Position numbers and translations under genes: made by a program. This document shows positions 22,881 to 32,433 of a DNA stretch of 64,000 nucleotides, one piece after another. The notes beneath the pieces were generated by a model. That model made no database searches. It had not been told where the DNA came from and saw only the letters and a program-made list of their open reading frames with translations. Every line of letters starts with the position of its first letter. The stretch's first letter is position 1. This DNA is from Epiperipatus broadwayi (lineage: Eukaryota; Onychophora; Udeonychophora; Euonychophora; Peripatidae): assembly GCA_028023455.1 (NCBI GenBank), contig JAQFVV010013065.1:124001-188000 (forward strand), written 5' to 3'.

Positions 22881-24020
22881 ATCTACTGTCGTAACCATAT
22901 GGTGCTTAGCTTCATAAAATTTGGTAGGGATTTTATAGATATATATTATTCTAGCAACTCTAATAAATATTCCTTCATAGTAAGTATAAAGAAATGACTA
23001 TGCTCATAAAAAAAAAACCATGCTAGCAAATCAGCTCTTCAAATGTATTTCTCTTTTAATGAATTAAATTATACATGACTGAAAATACATGCGCCACTAC
23101 TACTACTAATAATAAAAATTCAACAATTAAAAAGAGCATTTGGTCTAATATAATGCCAATACAGATTTCATTTAATTCTTTTTACACTATGTAATAAGTA
23201 TATGTGTGTGTATTGTAAATTATATATTATTACAGAGAAAAAAACCTATTGTTATAATTCAATCTTTCTAGGATACTAATAAAAAGTCATAAAAAATATA
23301 ACAAAAATTTTAAATGCATATACACTTTAGTTGAAACCCAATAATGATCTTTCGATCTTCTCTCACAAACTATATATATATATATTTGTTTATTAATAGC
23401 AAAGATAATTATTTTAAATGTTTCTGTTTTGAACTTAATGCTTGAGTGACCATTTTTTAAGATAGTTAATGAAGTCTTTGATTGTAAAATGCATGGATTT
23501 AGAACAGCTTCCGTTAGTTTTAAGTATTGCTTCTGCAAATAATGGAATTAATTATTAAGATTGGTCAAAATCTCTAAAAAGAAAATGCTTCTCAAGCCAA
23601 AATGTTGATCCTTTTCTTTGGGTTAAGGATAGAAGTTTGTTTAACATGATCTTACTTTACCTACACATACTTATGTAAAGGATATTCCATCACGATAAAA
23701 TGGAAAAGTATAGCTAGAAGTATGAAACAGTCTTAGATAGGTGACTTATCTACTTGAGCATTTTAATAGCCATATCAAATATAAATGGAAATTTTGGCTC
23801 TTCAACTGGTAGACCAAAATTTTTTTAGACTTTTTCAATGCATGGATAAAGCAACAATCCTCCTCTTTTTTATATATATATTAAGTTTTCATGAGTCACA
23901 CATTCTCTAAATTTTTTTATTGTTATCTATTAAATCCATTTTAACATTGTATTGTTGACATTAATAAAAGCAATGATATAGATAATTTTAACAAATATTT
24001 TTAAATGATTAAACCAGTTA
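22880..24020. repeat. Inner part of left arm of 2.55-kb inverted duplication
   Basis: Reverse complement of 40270-41400 at very roughly 75-80% by eye. Landmarks: GAATATTTATTAGAGTTGCT on the minus strand at about 22970 versus 41310; AAAATGTTGATCCTTTTC at about 23600 versus its complement at 40640. The open frames (for example 23287-23538 minus) show no recognised domain. Outer parts of the same arm are at 18872-19335 and 20640-21920. Confidence 0.75.
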
Positions 24021-24106
24021 TTAATATTGTTTATAGCATATTTTAATATATTTCTTTCAACTTTTTGTTTTTTTATTGTTCCCTTCCCAATAATCTTACA
24101 TGAAAG

Positions 24107-24422
24107 ATCCAGTATATAAATAAACAAACAAACAAAACTTGCTTTTTATATGACTATAATCAACAATAAAAAATTCATTGTTTCAACTATTTTATACAGT
24201 CTTTTTCAAGGCACACTAAAATAAAATAAAAAGAAAGAAGAAATATACATATAATAATAAACATCACGTATTCCAAAAAAATAAAAATAAAAATTACAAA
24301 ATATATTCACAATCAAAATTTTACCTTATCTCACTCCCATTTTCTATTGCAAACAATCACAACTTAAACACAAATAATTTCCTTTTTTTTTATTTAAAAA
24401 AAACTATATATATCTTTTAAAA
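24107..24422 (-). mobile_element. Penelope-like element (minus copy): 3′ non-coding end
   Basis: Matches the 3′ region of the plus-strand PLE at 37110-37445 in reverse, from a stretch with CAATCAAAATTTTACCTTATC to the shared edge at ACTGGAT (24107 and 37445), after which similarity ends. It continues at 28999 beyond a hAT insertion. The CCTTGAAAAAG...GAAACA motif near the end resembles a decayed HHR with stem II GACT/AGTT. Confidence 0.75.
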
Positions 24423-24873
24423 CAGTGGTGGTCTTCAACCCTTGGTCCATGGACCGGTGCTGGCCACAGTAGTTTTTTGCCAGTCCACACTAGACTGGCA
24501 GGAAAGTTTGCAATAACAAAATAATAAGATTTTAAACTTTTAATTCATATAAACAATTTTTATTTATTTTTTCATCACAACTGCTTAAATGAAATTAATT
24601 ATAAATCAAAATTTTATTAAAATTATTAGATAATACTATAATTACTAAATGATAATCGGAAGGAATTTATCTGAAAATGCAATCTTTAAAAGACTAAGCA
24701 TCAATCTTATGATAATTGCACCACTCCTTACACATCAATTTCTATACCTAGTAGGCATTTCTGTATGGCATCAGCTCATTTATTCATCACATATAGCAAA
24801 TTTTTTTATTGCATTTGTATCATCTTTTTATTTTGTGTGTGACATTTCTTTTTGAAATTGCAAACTTCCCAAA

Positions 24874-25190
24874 ATGGAGACAAAAAAAGTCAAATAGCAA
24901 AACCTTTTGGCCTTCTTTAAAAAAGACAAGGATAATATTCCAGTAAAAAGTGATGCTGATACTAAAAGTATGCCAAATACAGAATGAGCAGCAAAAAACA
25001 AAAACAAAAAAGGTCATTTTATTAGAAATTACAGTAAGGAGTATTTAAAACTTGATGTCATAGTTGCTCCTGATAGTGAACTATCACTATAGCCCTTGGG
25101 TGTGTAATATGTTATAAAATTTTGTCAAATGAAGCTATGTGACACATTATCAAAACAACTTTTCAGCTCAATTTTCTCAGTGGCTTTACA
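24874..25190 (+). pseudogene. hAT transposase N-terminus (BED zinc finger) remnant
   Basis: Starts METKKVK, then AFFKKDKDN, then a basic stretch and FIRNYSKEYLKLDVIVAPDS, followed after a frameshift by CVICYKILSNEAM. The CxxC...LSNEAM signature is typical of BED-finger hAT transposases of the ZBED5-like group; the finger binds transposon ends. Several stops make it inactive, and the catalytic RNase-H-like domain is absent. Confidence 0.65.
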
Positions 25191-25477
25191 GATGGTCCTC
25201 AGGTGACTTCAAGAGTAAACAACTAATGCAATCTGGTATTATTTTAATCTCATTTTTACCCAACTAAAAAAAAGAAACAAAATGAAAACAAAATCTAATC
25301 AATCATACATAAATTAATTTGTTTTTCTAGTTATCACAGATATTTATGGGGGGGGGGGGTAGAATTAGATTTTGTTTGTTATTTTTCTAAAAAAATTCAA
25401 AATTGAAATAATGTTTTTTTATTACACAAAGTCCATATATATATATATAACTTTATCTTGTATCATCATCATCATCA

Positions 25478-27346
25478 TCAACCATTATCAATCCACTGCA
25501 GGATGAAGGTCTCTCCAAGTTTAATCCATCTTCTCTGATCTTTAGCTTCTCTTCTCCACAACACCCCTGCACATTTTCTTATTTCATCCATCCATCTCAC
25601 ATGTGGTCTCTTTCTGGGTCTTTTACAATCTCTTGGAATCCAGTTTAAAATTTCAATTGTCCATCTATTATCATCTCTTCTAGCAATATGTCCAGCCCAA
25701 CTCCATTTCAATCTTTTAATTTTTTCAATAAGGTCAGTAACACCTGTTTGTTGTCTTACCCATACATTGCGTTTTCGATCTCTTCTTGTTACTCCCAACA
25801 TACATCTCTCCATACTCCTTTGAGTGGTCTGAAGTCTCTGTATTGCTCTTCTATTAAGTGTCCAAGTCTCAGATCCATAAGTAAGAACTGGTAAAACACA
25901 TTTGTTAAAAACCATCCTTTTCAAACACATAGGCATATTTCCTTTTAGTATCAAGTTATTTCTACCAAAAGCACTCCAACCAAGTTTAATTCTATGATTA
26001 ATTTCCTCCATTATGTTTCCATCTGTATTAATAATCTGACCAAGGTATTTGTAACTGTTAACTTCTTCTAATTCTTCATAATCAATCTTTATTTTCATAT
26101 TTTGAGCAAATCGATTAAACATTACTTTAGTCTTTTTAACATTTATCTTTAGTCCTACTTTTCTACTTTCATCTGCTAACTCCTGCAACATTTCCTGCAG
26201 CTCTGAAGCATTATTTGCAAAAACAACTACATCATCTGCGAAATCTAAATGACTTAAATACTCTCCATTTACTTTCACTCCTTTAGTTTCCCATTTTAAT
26301 CCACAAAATACTTCTTGCAGCACTGCTGTAAAGAGTTTTGGAGATATGGAGTCACCTTGTCTTACACCTTTCTCAATGTTGATTTTTCCAGTATCATTAT
26401 GTAATCTAATTGTTGCTGTTGCATTTTTATAAATATTCTTTAAAATATGACAATATCCTGGATCTATACCTTGATGATCCAATGCTTTAATCACTGAAGA
26501 AATGTGTATAGAATCGAATGCCTTTTCATAATCTACAAATCCAAAACATAATGACAACTCATATTCGTTTGTCCTTTCTATGACTTCTCTCAATACCTGG
26601 ATATGATCTATTGTACTAAAACCACTTTTAAATCCAGCTTGTTCTCTTGGTTGGTGGAAATCCAAAGTTCTCTGTAGACGAGTTGTAATTATCTTGGTAA
26701 AAATTTTATATAAAACTGATAAAAGGCTGATAGGTCTGTAATTTCTAATATCTTCTTTATCACCTTTTTTAAATATTAATATTATTACTGCATTCTTCCA
26801 ATCTTCCGGTACATCTTTATCATTTAGACATTTGGTATATAACTTTGCTAAAATTGTTTCTATTTCTTCACCTGCTTCTTTTAATATATCAATTATAATT
26901 CCATCATTTCCTGGAGCCTTTCCTTTCTTCATACACTTAATTGCATGTCTCACTTCTTCATTTAAAATTCTGGGCAATTCGGAAGATGTAATAGATATAG
27001 GAGGTACTTGTTCTTTATTACTATATAATTCTTGATAAAAATCTTCTACCAATTTCATGATGTCATCTCTCTTTTTAGTAATAATTCCATCTTTTTTTCT
27101 TATTGCAGATATAAATTTCCTACCAATACCAAAATGTTGTTTAACATTTTTGAGACTTTTATTTTCTTCTACAGCTTTCCTTGCTATTTCACAGTTATAC
27201 TTTCTTATATCATTTTCAACTCTTTTCCGTACCATTTTACAAAATTCGAGATATTCAATTCTTTTTAATACATCATTTTTGTATATCTTCATATTCCTTC
27301 TTTTCTTCATAAATTCTCTAGTCTCAGTAGAAATTTTATTAGTCAA
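25478..27346 (-). CDS. RTE reverse transcriptase reading frame (frameshifted from endonuclease)
   Basis: 622-residue open frame; it begins at a TTG only because a frameshift detached it from the endonuclease, so the start is not biological. RT motifs: NYRPISLLSVLYKI (about 202-215), QAGFKSGFSTIDHI (236-249), FVDYEKAFDS with catalytic Asp272 (270-279), GVRQGDSISP (327-336), HLDFADDVVVF with FADD at 369-372, GLKINVKKTKVM and YKYLGQII. The C-terminal part (SETWTLNRRA, GHIARRDDNRW, RPRKRPHVRW) is the RTE tail. It would copy element RNA at a nicked target. All RT catalytic Asp residues are present. The 4-base overlap with the upstream frame lies after an A run. Confidence 0.85.
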   Translation of the reverse strand: MTNKISTETREFMKKRRNMKIYKNDVLKRIEYLEFCKMVRKRVENDIRKYNCEIARKAVEENKSLKNVKQHFGIGRKFISAIRKKDGIITKKRDDIMKLVEDFYQELYSNKEQVPPISITSSELPRILNEEVRHAIKCMKKGKAPGNDGIIIDILKEAGEEIETILAKLYTKCLNDKDVPEDWKNAVIILIFKKGDKEDIRNYRPISLLSVLYKIFTKIITTRLQRTLDFHQPREQAGFKSGFSTIDHIQVLREVIERTNEYELSLCFGFVDYEKAFDSIHISSVIKALDHQGIDPGYCHILKNIYKNATATIRLHNDTGKINIEKGVRQGDSISPKLFTAVLQEVFCGLKWETKGVKVNGEYLSHLDFADDVVVFANNASELQEMLQELADESRKVGLKINVKKTKVMFNRFAQNMKIKIDYEELEEVNSYKYLGQIINTDGNIMEEINHRIKLGWSAFGRNNLILKGNMPMCLKRMVFNKCVLPVLTYGSETWTLNRRAIQRLQTTQRSMERCMLGVTRRDRKRNVWVRQQTGVTDLIEKIKRLKWSWAGHIARRDDNRWTIEILNWIPRDCKRPRKRPHVRWMDEIRKCAGVLWRREAKDQRRWIKLGETFILQWIDNG

Positions 27347-28434
27347 TTGCTGCTTTTTCTACCAGCTATGTTTGTTGCAGTTTTTAAAAGTGTATCAGTT
27401 ATTTTCATATTAATTTCATTCAAATCTGTATCATGTTCAAAATCTCCTAACACTTGAAACCTATTTGTAAGTTCTAATTTAAATTCATTAGAATGTTTCT
27501 GAAGATTAGGAATATCAACTGTAAATATTGTTTTTCTTAATAATTTTTGTCTTTCTAGTTTTACATTAACACGTAACTTACACCTTACTAATCGATGATC
27601 ACTTCCTGTGTTAAATTTATTAAGAACATTACAATCTTGAAATATGTATTTTCTGTTAGTCAAAATATAATCCAATTCTGCTGTACCTTCATTTGGATGC
27701 TTCCATGTCCATTTCCTTTTAACATTTTTCTCAAAAAATGAATTCATAATATAAAGTTTTTCTTTTTCTGCAAACTCCACAAGTCTATGTCCTCTCTCAT
27801 TTCTATTACCATAACCAAAATTACCTACAGCAATTTCATCTTTCATTTGTCTACCAATTCTAGCATTAAAGTCTCCCATAACAATTTTAAAATGTTGTTT
27901 ACTCTGATCAAAAGCCTTTTGTACATCCATATAAAAATCTTCTACTACTTCATCACTATGAGAACTTGTTGGGGCATAAACCTGAATTATCTGCATTTGG
28001 TATCTGCTATTAAGTTGTATAACTAATCTTGCCACTCTGTCCGATACACCATCAATCTCCACAATATTGTTCTTCCACTTTTTATTTATAATGAATCCTA
28101 CTCCACTTGTATTTCCAATATGTGTGCCTTTATAATAGAGTATATGTCCACTTTTTAAATCAATTGTTTCTTCTCCTTTTCTTCTAACTTCACAAAGTCC
28201 AATAATGTCCCATTTAATATAAGACAGTTCTTCTTCTAATTCTTGCAATCTTCCTTCACTTGAAAGTGATCTGCAGTTGTAAGTACCTAAATAAAAAGTC
28301 GTCATCAAATGGCAGCCTGGGTCCGCAATCAGGGGATTCTTAGCACCCTCCGCCTTCGGCCACCAACCGCTGCCTTGGTTGGTGACTTTACAACCTCCTG
28401 GGAATAAGGGCCATGCTTTATTTTTGTCTGTCAT
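27343..28434 (-). CDS. RTE apurinic-like endonuclease reading frame
   Basis: 363-residue frame from an ATG at 28434. Endonuclease motifs in order: GTYNCRSL (Asn53), LCEVRRK (Glu82), QVYAPT (Tyr153), MGDFNARIG (Asp188, Asn190), AELDYIL (Asp255) and GSDHRLV (Asp279, His280). These are the catalytic and metal-binding residues of the EEP/APE family that nicks target DNA for reverse transcription. The start could instead be Met44, just before the conserved domain. The frame ends at a TGA overlapping the RT frame; a single base lost in an A run explains the break, by mutation or sequencing error. Confidence 0.85.
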   Translation of the reverse strand: MTDKNKAWPLFPGGCKVTNQGSGWWPKAEGAKNPLIADPGCHLMTTFYLGTYNCRSLSSEGRLQELEEELSYIKWDIIGLCEVRRKGEETIDLKSGHILYYKGTHIGNTSGVGFIINKKWKNNIVEIDGVSDRVARLVIQLNSRYQMQIIQVYAPTSSHSDEVVEDFYMDVQKAFDQSKQHFKIVMGDFNARIGRQMKDEIAVGNFGYGNRNERGHRLVEFAEKEKLYIMNSFFEKNVKRKWTWKHPNEGTAELDYILTNRKYIFQDCNVLNKFNTGSDHRLVRCKLRVNVKLERQKLLRKTIFTVDIPNLQKHSNEFKLELTNRFQVLGDFEHDTDLNEINMKITDTLLKTATNIAGRKSSN

Positions 28435-28998
28435 AATTGTATATATGTATTGGAAAAATATTTATCATTTACACAAACATTCATTCTGCCTTATCAGGCA
28501 CTGAGAAGAAAGACCATGGTGTTTCTTGATCTTAAACTCAGAGGTAAAAAGCCAATAAACTCACCATGCTGGCTAATGCGTGTTGGTGAGCAGCCCATCC
28601 ATGTTCATATACTATATGAATAATCACATAGTAATAACAGCTGCAATGACAAGAACGTATGGAGTGGACATTAGGAATTTTATTTTTGCAAGTCTTAACA
28701 ATGAAATATTAAATGCAGCAATGCTAGGCACAATAATGAAAACAATTGTTATTGCATTGTTTTTTGTAGCAGTATAACTGCGCAACTCAAGAAAGAGTGT
28801 TCAGCGTGTTGAAGGCATGCAACACCATTACAATACACAGTAACTAGTATGTAGTTTTAGTCAATTATAACAATTATGCTCAACTAAGGCTAAGCAGTTA
28901 AATCTTTAAGAAATTCTTATCTGAAGACTTCTGCCAGTCTGCAAAATCTTATCCTTATTTTTGCCAGTCTGCAGGTGTGAAAAGGTTGAAGACCACTG

Positions 28999-29572
28999 CT
29001 TAAAAACATTCAATTAATAACCACATTATTTTCTTTTTTCCTTTTCCATTAACATCCTATTTAATTCTGGTTTTATTTCATTAATGTATATTCCTTCCTT
29101 TATCATCTTTTCATAATATGACTTAGTACATTCCAAAGGCTTTATTTCAAAATTCTCATGCTTAAATTTATTCATGTGAATGTAATTAGCAGAATTTTTA
29201 TCACCTAAATGCTGCTTTAATCTAGTTTTCAATTTATTCTTACTAGTCCCAAGATATGTCATTTTTACATTCTTTCTAAAACAATCCAAACATTTTATCA
29301 AATAAACTGAATTCATAATTTCTAACCTATTATATTCCTCATTATTATTAATTAAAAAATTTAAACTTGCTTTCTTTTTATAAACTGGACAAATTGAAAC
29401 ATTATATTTCCTATTAATCATTTTAATTAATTTCTTAACTTTAATAAATAAATCTCTAGATATATTAAAACCAACACAAATAACTTTTTCTCTATTCCTA
29501 TCCATAACTAACCCCATTATATTTCTTATTTTATTTATATTTTTATTAAAAAATAAATGTTCAACTACACTC
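28999..29572 (-). pseudogene. Penelope-like element (minus copy): GIY-YIG nuclease part
   Basis: Open frame to 29026 with EEYNRLEIMNSVYLIKC, MTYLGTSKNKLKTRLKQHLG, YIHMNKFKHENFEIKPLE and YINEIKPELNRM. VYLI and YLG are the GIY and YIG equivalents, followed by Arg of KTRLKQH and the conserved Glu and Asn near the end. The nuclease makes the target nick. The frame is cut at 29572 by the LTR element; the first few apparent codons (29573-29580) belong to the LTR. The other half of the protein resumes at 34051. The sister copy at 35905-37445 has uninterrupted sequence here. Confidence 0.8.
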
Positions 29573-31182
29573 TGTGACACGACAACTTTCTTTCTTCCCC
29601 TACTAAATGAATTTTAGTTATTAGAATCGTCGTCGAGGGCGCCACCAAGGATTTCTCTCTTGGAACCTGGTCATGTAACTTTACATAAACCTGGTCTTTA
29701 TTTATTTTTGAACGACGATTCACTGATTATAAACTTTGATTATAATCTCACAGGGGTTTTCCTTTAAGAACACTAATTATTATAAATAATTCAAGAATTC
29801 AAGAATACGTTGGACAAAAAAACTTTTAATTTCTTTTACTACTATTTATTATTAATAACCTTATAATTCTATCCGATCCAAAAAGAACTGACTTACAATT
29901 TCTGATTTTCCCTCTGTTTACTTTCTAATTATGCTTCCCAAATATTTACCATAGATTTACTCGCACCTACACTAATACTGCGAATTCTAGCAGACGTGTA
30001 TATAAGACGACTTATAGTATTTTTAATCTTTCCTGAAGTTTATTTTTAAACTCCACTTTCTTTGGTAAATAAATAAATTGCAAAAATCTTACAATGAACG
30101 TATAAGTGTCTTTCATTTTCTTATACTTTCAATTCTTTCCTTATTTTCTACTAACAAACGAGTAATGCCCCAAGGTTCTCTGTTACTTGGCGATGCACTT
30201 TTATACCCCCACCCTGTTGTTACTCTCTAGATCAAATAGATATTAAATAATTTAAAATACAGTTCTTCCAATATGAAATATTGAACGAAAATTAACATTA
30301 ATAGATTACAATATTAAACAAATTTATTTCCCCCTCTATTGTTGAAACATTCATAATAAACATAATAAATGAACATTAAATTAAAGGTAAAGTTCTATTA
30401 CGCTTTACTTAGAGTTCTCATTAATTGAAAAGTTTATAATTACCCTGATCGATCAGAGCAAAGTGGCCTGATTTTCATAGGTTTTACATTCCATTGGTCG
30501 TGCCTTTGTCCTTGTATATGCGAATTCCATGAGTGTTCCTTTGGTTGTCTGGCTAGCAATATCCGTTTCTTCCATTCCATAACTCTCTCGATAGCTTCAT
30601 TCAGATGGAGTGGCGGTCAATTCCCCCAAAGGGGAAGGTAGTGATAACTTTAGCCGCTATACATTTGACAAGAGTCCATAAAATTAAATTCCAATAATAA
30701 TAATTTTTATTGTTCGAAACACAGCTGCTTTCTTTATTGTTCTTGCTGGTCTCTAAAGTCAAGTCAACTGATCTAACTCTAAAAGCGATCTTATCTCCAC
30801 TCTTTCTTATCTTTTTTTTTCAATTAGCATAATAGCAATTACTAACCAAATATTTTTACTTTGTGAAAGTTTCAACAATAGAGTATAATTACTACCAAGA
30901 ATCTAATTTTGTTTTCTTTTCCCCACCCTTTTATCTCTCGAATTTTTCTCCCTTTTAATTAAACACTTTTAACATTTTTTTTTTTTTTAATAAGCTATAT
31001 TCAATTTTATTTGTTTATTTCAAAATAAAAGTTCAAAATTTTTACCCTTTCCATTAAATCAAAACCATTTGTTAATTAATTTTTTTTTTCATTTTACAAA
31101 CTATTTAACTTCAAAAATATTTATGACAAATTATAAATATGTGAGCTTATATATATATGAGCTGACTTAAAATATCAGCTCA
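29573..31182 (-). repeat. 3′ LTR, 1610 bp
   Basis: By minus-strand orientation this is the 3′ LTR. It begins TGAGCTGATATTTTAAG, with a short inverted TCAGCTCA nearby and an ATATATATAAG TATA-like box, and ends GTCGTGTCACA. It differs from its partner by a few short indels and roughly 27 substitutions, about half at CpG sites. Confidence 0.9.
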
Positions 31183-31198
31183 TTGCCCCATTTGTCAT
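31183..31198 (-). other. Polypurine tract candidate
   Basis: Minus strand ATGACAAATGGGGCAA directly abuts the 3′ LTR start, the position where plus-strand DNA synthesis is primed. It lies just after the gag stop codon. Confidence 0.6.
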
Positions 31199-31220
31199 AA
31201 AAAAACAATAAAAAAAAACT

Positions 31221-32231
31221 TTAATTGCCCCGCGGTGACTTGTCCCAGCTTTTCTTGGGGTTATAGTTACTCGTACTCGCGGGTTCGTTACAGTTCTCCC
31301 ATCTAACTTTACTTTCTCCACCTACCCCCTGGTCCTCCCATTTTATATCTTGTAATATTTCTAATGCTTCCTCAATGGATAACCGACGGTTTTCGGCCAA
31401 CTTACGTTGCACACTTGACGGAAGGTTAAATCTGATAGTTCGCACTATCTGGAATTGATCCATCGGATATGCCTCCAAGGCTCTCAATTTTGCCGCTTGA
31501 TGTTGAAAAAACTGTCTGTATGTACCGTCTTTGTCCGCTTTATACTTTTCTTGCGATATCTTCATGCGTATGGTTTCTTGTTTCTCAACGCTCCAAAACC
31601 CTCGCAAAATCATAGTTTGATATTCTTGGAATGTAGGGGGTTTGTAATTTACCACCTTCCACCATTCCCTAGCGGCACCACTCAAATGGCTCATTGCTAT
31701 TATGATCTCTTTTTCTTTCAACCTATGGACATAGAAAAAATCATCTAGACTGTCCAGGTAGTCAAAGGGGCTTTCCTCCCTTTCCCCTTTAAATGTTTTT
31801 ATGTGTATAAATTTTGCCAACGTGACCCTATCGAACTCTTCTTCTCCAGATTCGTTGAGCTTTTTTTTTATTACCTCTATCTCTCGGTTTATTTGTATAG
31901 CCTTCTTGTTCGGGATTTCTTTAGTTTCCCCTGTAAACTGCTCTGTCTCTTCGTTTTCTACCTTTTCTTTCTCTTTACTGACTTTATGGTCCTCTGGGTC
32001 TACAACTTCCCTCTTGTTTTCATTGTTCCTATTCTTTTCCCTCTCTTTTAATTCATTCACATCTTTCCTCAATTCTTGTATCATGCCTTTCATTTCTTTT
32101 ATTTCTTTACAGTCTTCCATTACAATTTCTTTGAGCTCAGCGATAGCTTTCAATATTTCTTGCAACTGACACCGCTCGGGGTTTTTAAATTTTACCACCG
32201 GGCTTTCCATGCTACTTTCGTTCTCACTCAT
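31221..32231 (-). CDS. Retrotransposon Gag protein
   Basis: Intact 336-residue frame, ATG to stop. Residues 20-70 are rich in Glu, Lys and Leu and look like a coiled coil; 70-125 are highly charged. Residues about 145-300 form the retrotransposon Gag core: FKGEREESPFDYLDSLDDFF, LSGAAREWWKVV, FWSVEKQETIRM and an IRFNLPSSVQRKL block. The C-terminus (SNYNPKKSWDKSPRGN) is basic but lacks a CCHC zinc knuckle. It would assemble particles and bind RNA. An intact frame inside an element without pol suggests Gag has been kept in use or is very young. A decayed relative is at 210-484. Confidence 0.85.
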   Translation of the reverse strand: MSENESSMESPVVKFKNPERCQLQEILKAIAELKEIVMEDCKEIKEMKGMIQELRKDVNELKEREKNRNNENKREVVDPEDHKVSKEKEKVENEETEQFTGETKEIPNKKAIQINREIEVIKKKLNESGEEEFDRVTLAKFIHIKTFKGEREESPFDYLDSLDDFFYVHRLKEKEIIIAMSHLSGAAREWWKVVNYKPPTFQEYQTMILRGFWSVEKQETIRMKISQEKYKADKDGTYRQFFQHQAAKLRALEAYPMDQFQIVRTIRFNLPSSVQRKLAENRRLSIEEALEILQDIKWEDQGVGGESKVRWENCNEPASTSNYNPKKSWDKSPRGN

Positions 32232-32378
32232 ATTTTATTCTTTTGTTTTATTTAATTTTATATTTGAACTCATAACCTTCCCTACGAGAATACTGACGTA
32301 CCACCACCATCTGAAATCCACCCCCTTACTAAAAAATTTACTCTCTCTTTTAACTCTAATCTCTGGGCGTTTCTCTTG

Positions 32379-32405
32379 TTAACGAGCCATACGTTGGAAG
32401 TGCCA
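32379..32405 (-). other. Possible primer binding site, displaced
   Basis: Minus-strand TGGCACTTCCAACGTATGG resembles a tRNA-3′-end-complementary PBS (TGGC...), but it starts about 29 nt after the 5′ LTR end rather than within a few bases. No better candidate is next to the LTR (GAGGAGTGAGGGGGGG). Confidence 0.3.
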
Positions 32406-32433
32406 TTTTCTAACTTTCCCCCCCTCACTCCTC

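Larger units (their letters stand above)
25461..28672 (-). mobile_element. Near-complete RTE-clade LINE
   Basis: Minus strand, about 3.2 kb. The 3′ end has almost no UTR and a (TGA)n/(ATC)n tail at 25461-25481, usual for RTE elements. Endonuclease and reverse transcriptase occupy 28434-25478, separated only by one frameshift. The 5′ non-coding part extends to about 28672, where similarity to the host hAT resumes; about 95 bp of the hAT seen in its sister copy is missing there. It is the best-preserved protein-coding element here and the reference for six broken copies in the window. Confidence 0.85.
24423..28998 (+). mobile_element. hAT transposon with transposase remnant, interrupted by an RTE
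   Basis: Ends are CAGTGGTGGTCTTCAACC at 24423 and GGTTGAAGACCACTG ending at 28998, shared with the copy at 5156-6978 in the opposite direction. It sits in the PLE 3′ non-coding region; TTTTAAAA (24415-24422) and CTTAAAAA (28999-29006) look like a diverged 8-bp target duplication of the site CTTTAACA seen in the plus-strand PLE. The BED-finger remnant at 24874-25190 and the 8-bp duplication both point to hAT. A 3.2-kb RTE fills its middle. Confidence 0.8.

Noticed and set aside
26832-28026. Plus-strand frames opposite the RTE
   Set aside because: Antisense shadows of the endonuclease/RT frames, which carry all the recognisable motifs.
28580-28777. 65-residue plus-strand frame as C-terminal hAT transposase
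   Set aside because: It carries no hAT dimerisation motif and spans the RTE 5′ end and the hAT junction.
31455-32169. Plus-strand frames opposite gag
   Set aside because: Ser/Phe-rich antisense shadows of the Gag reading frame.
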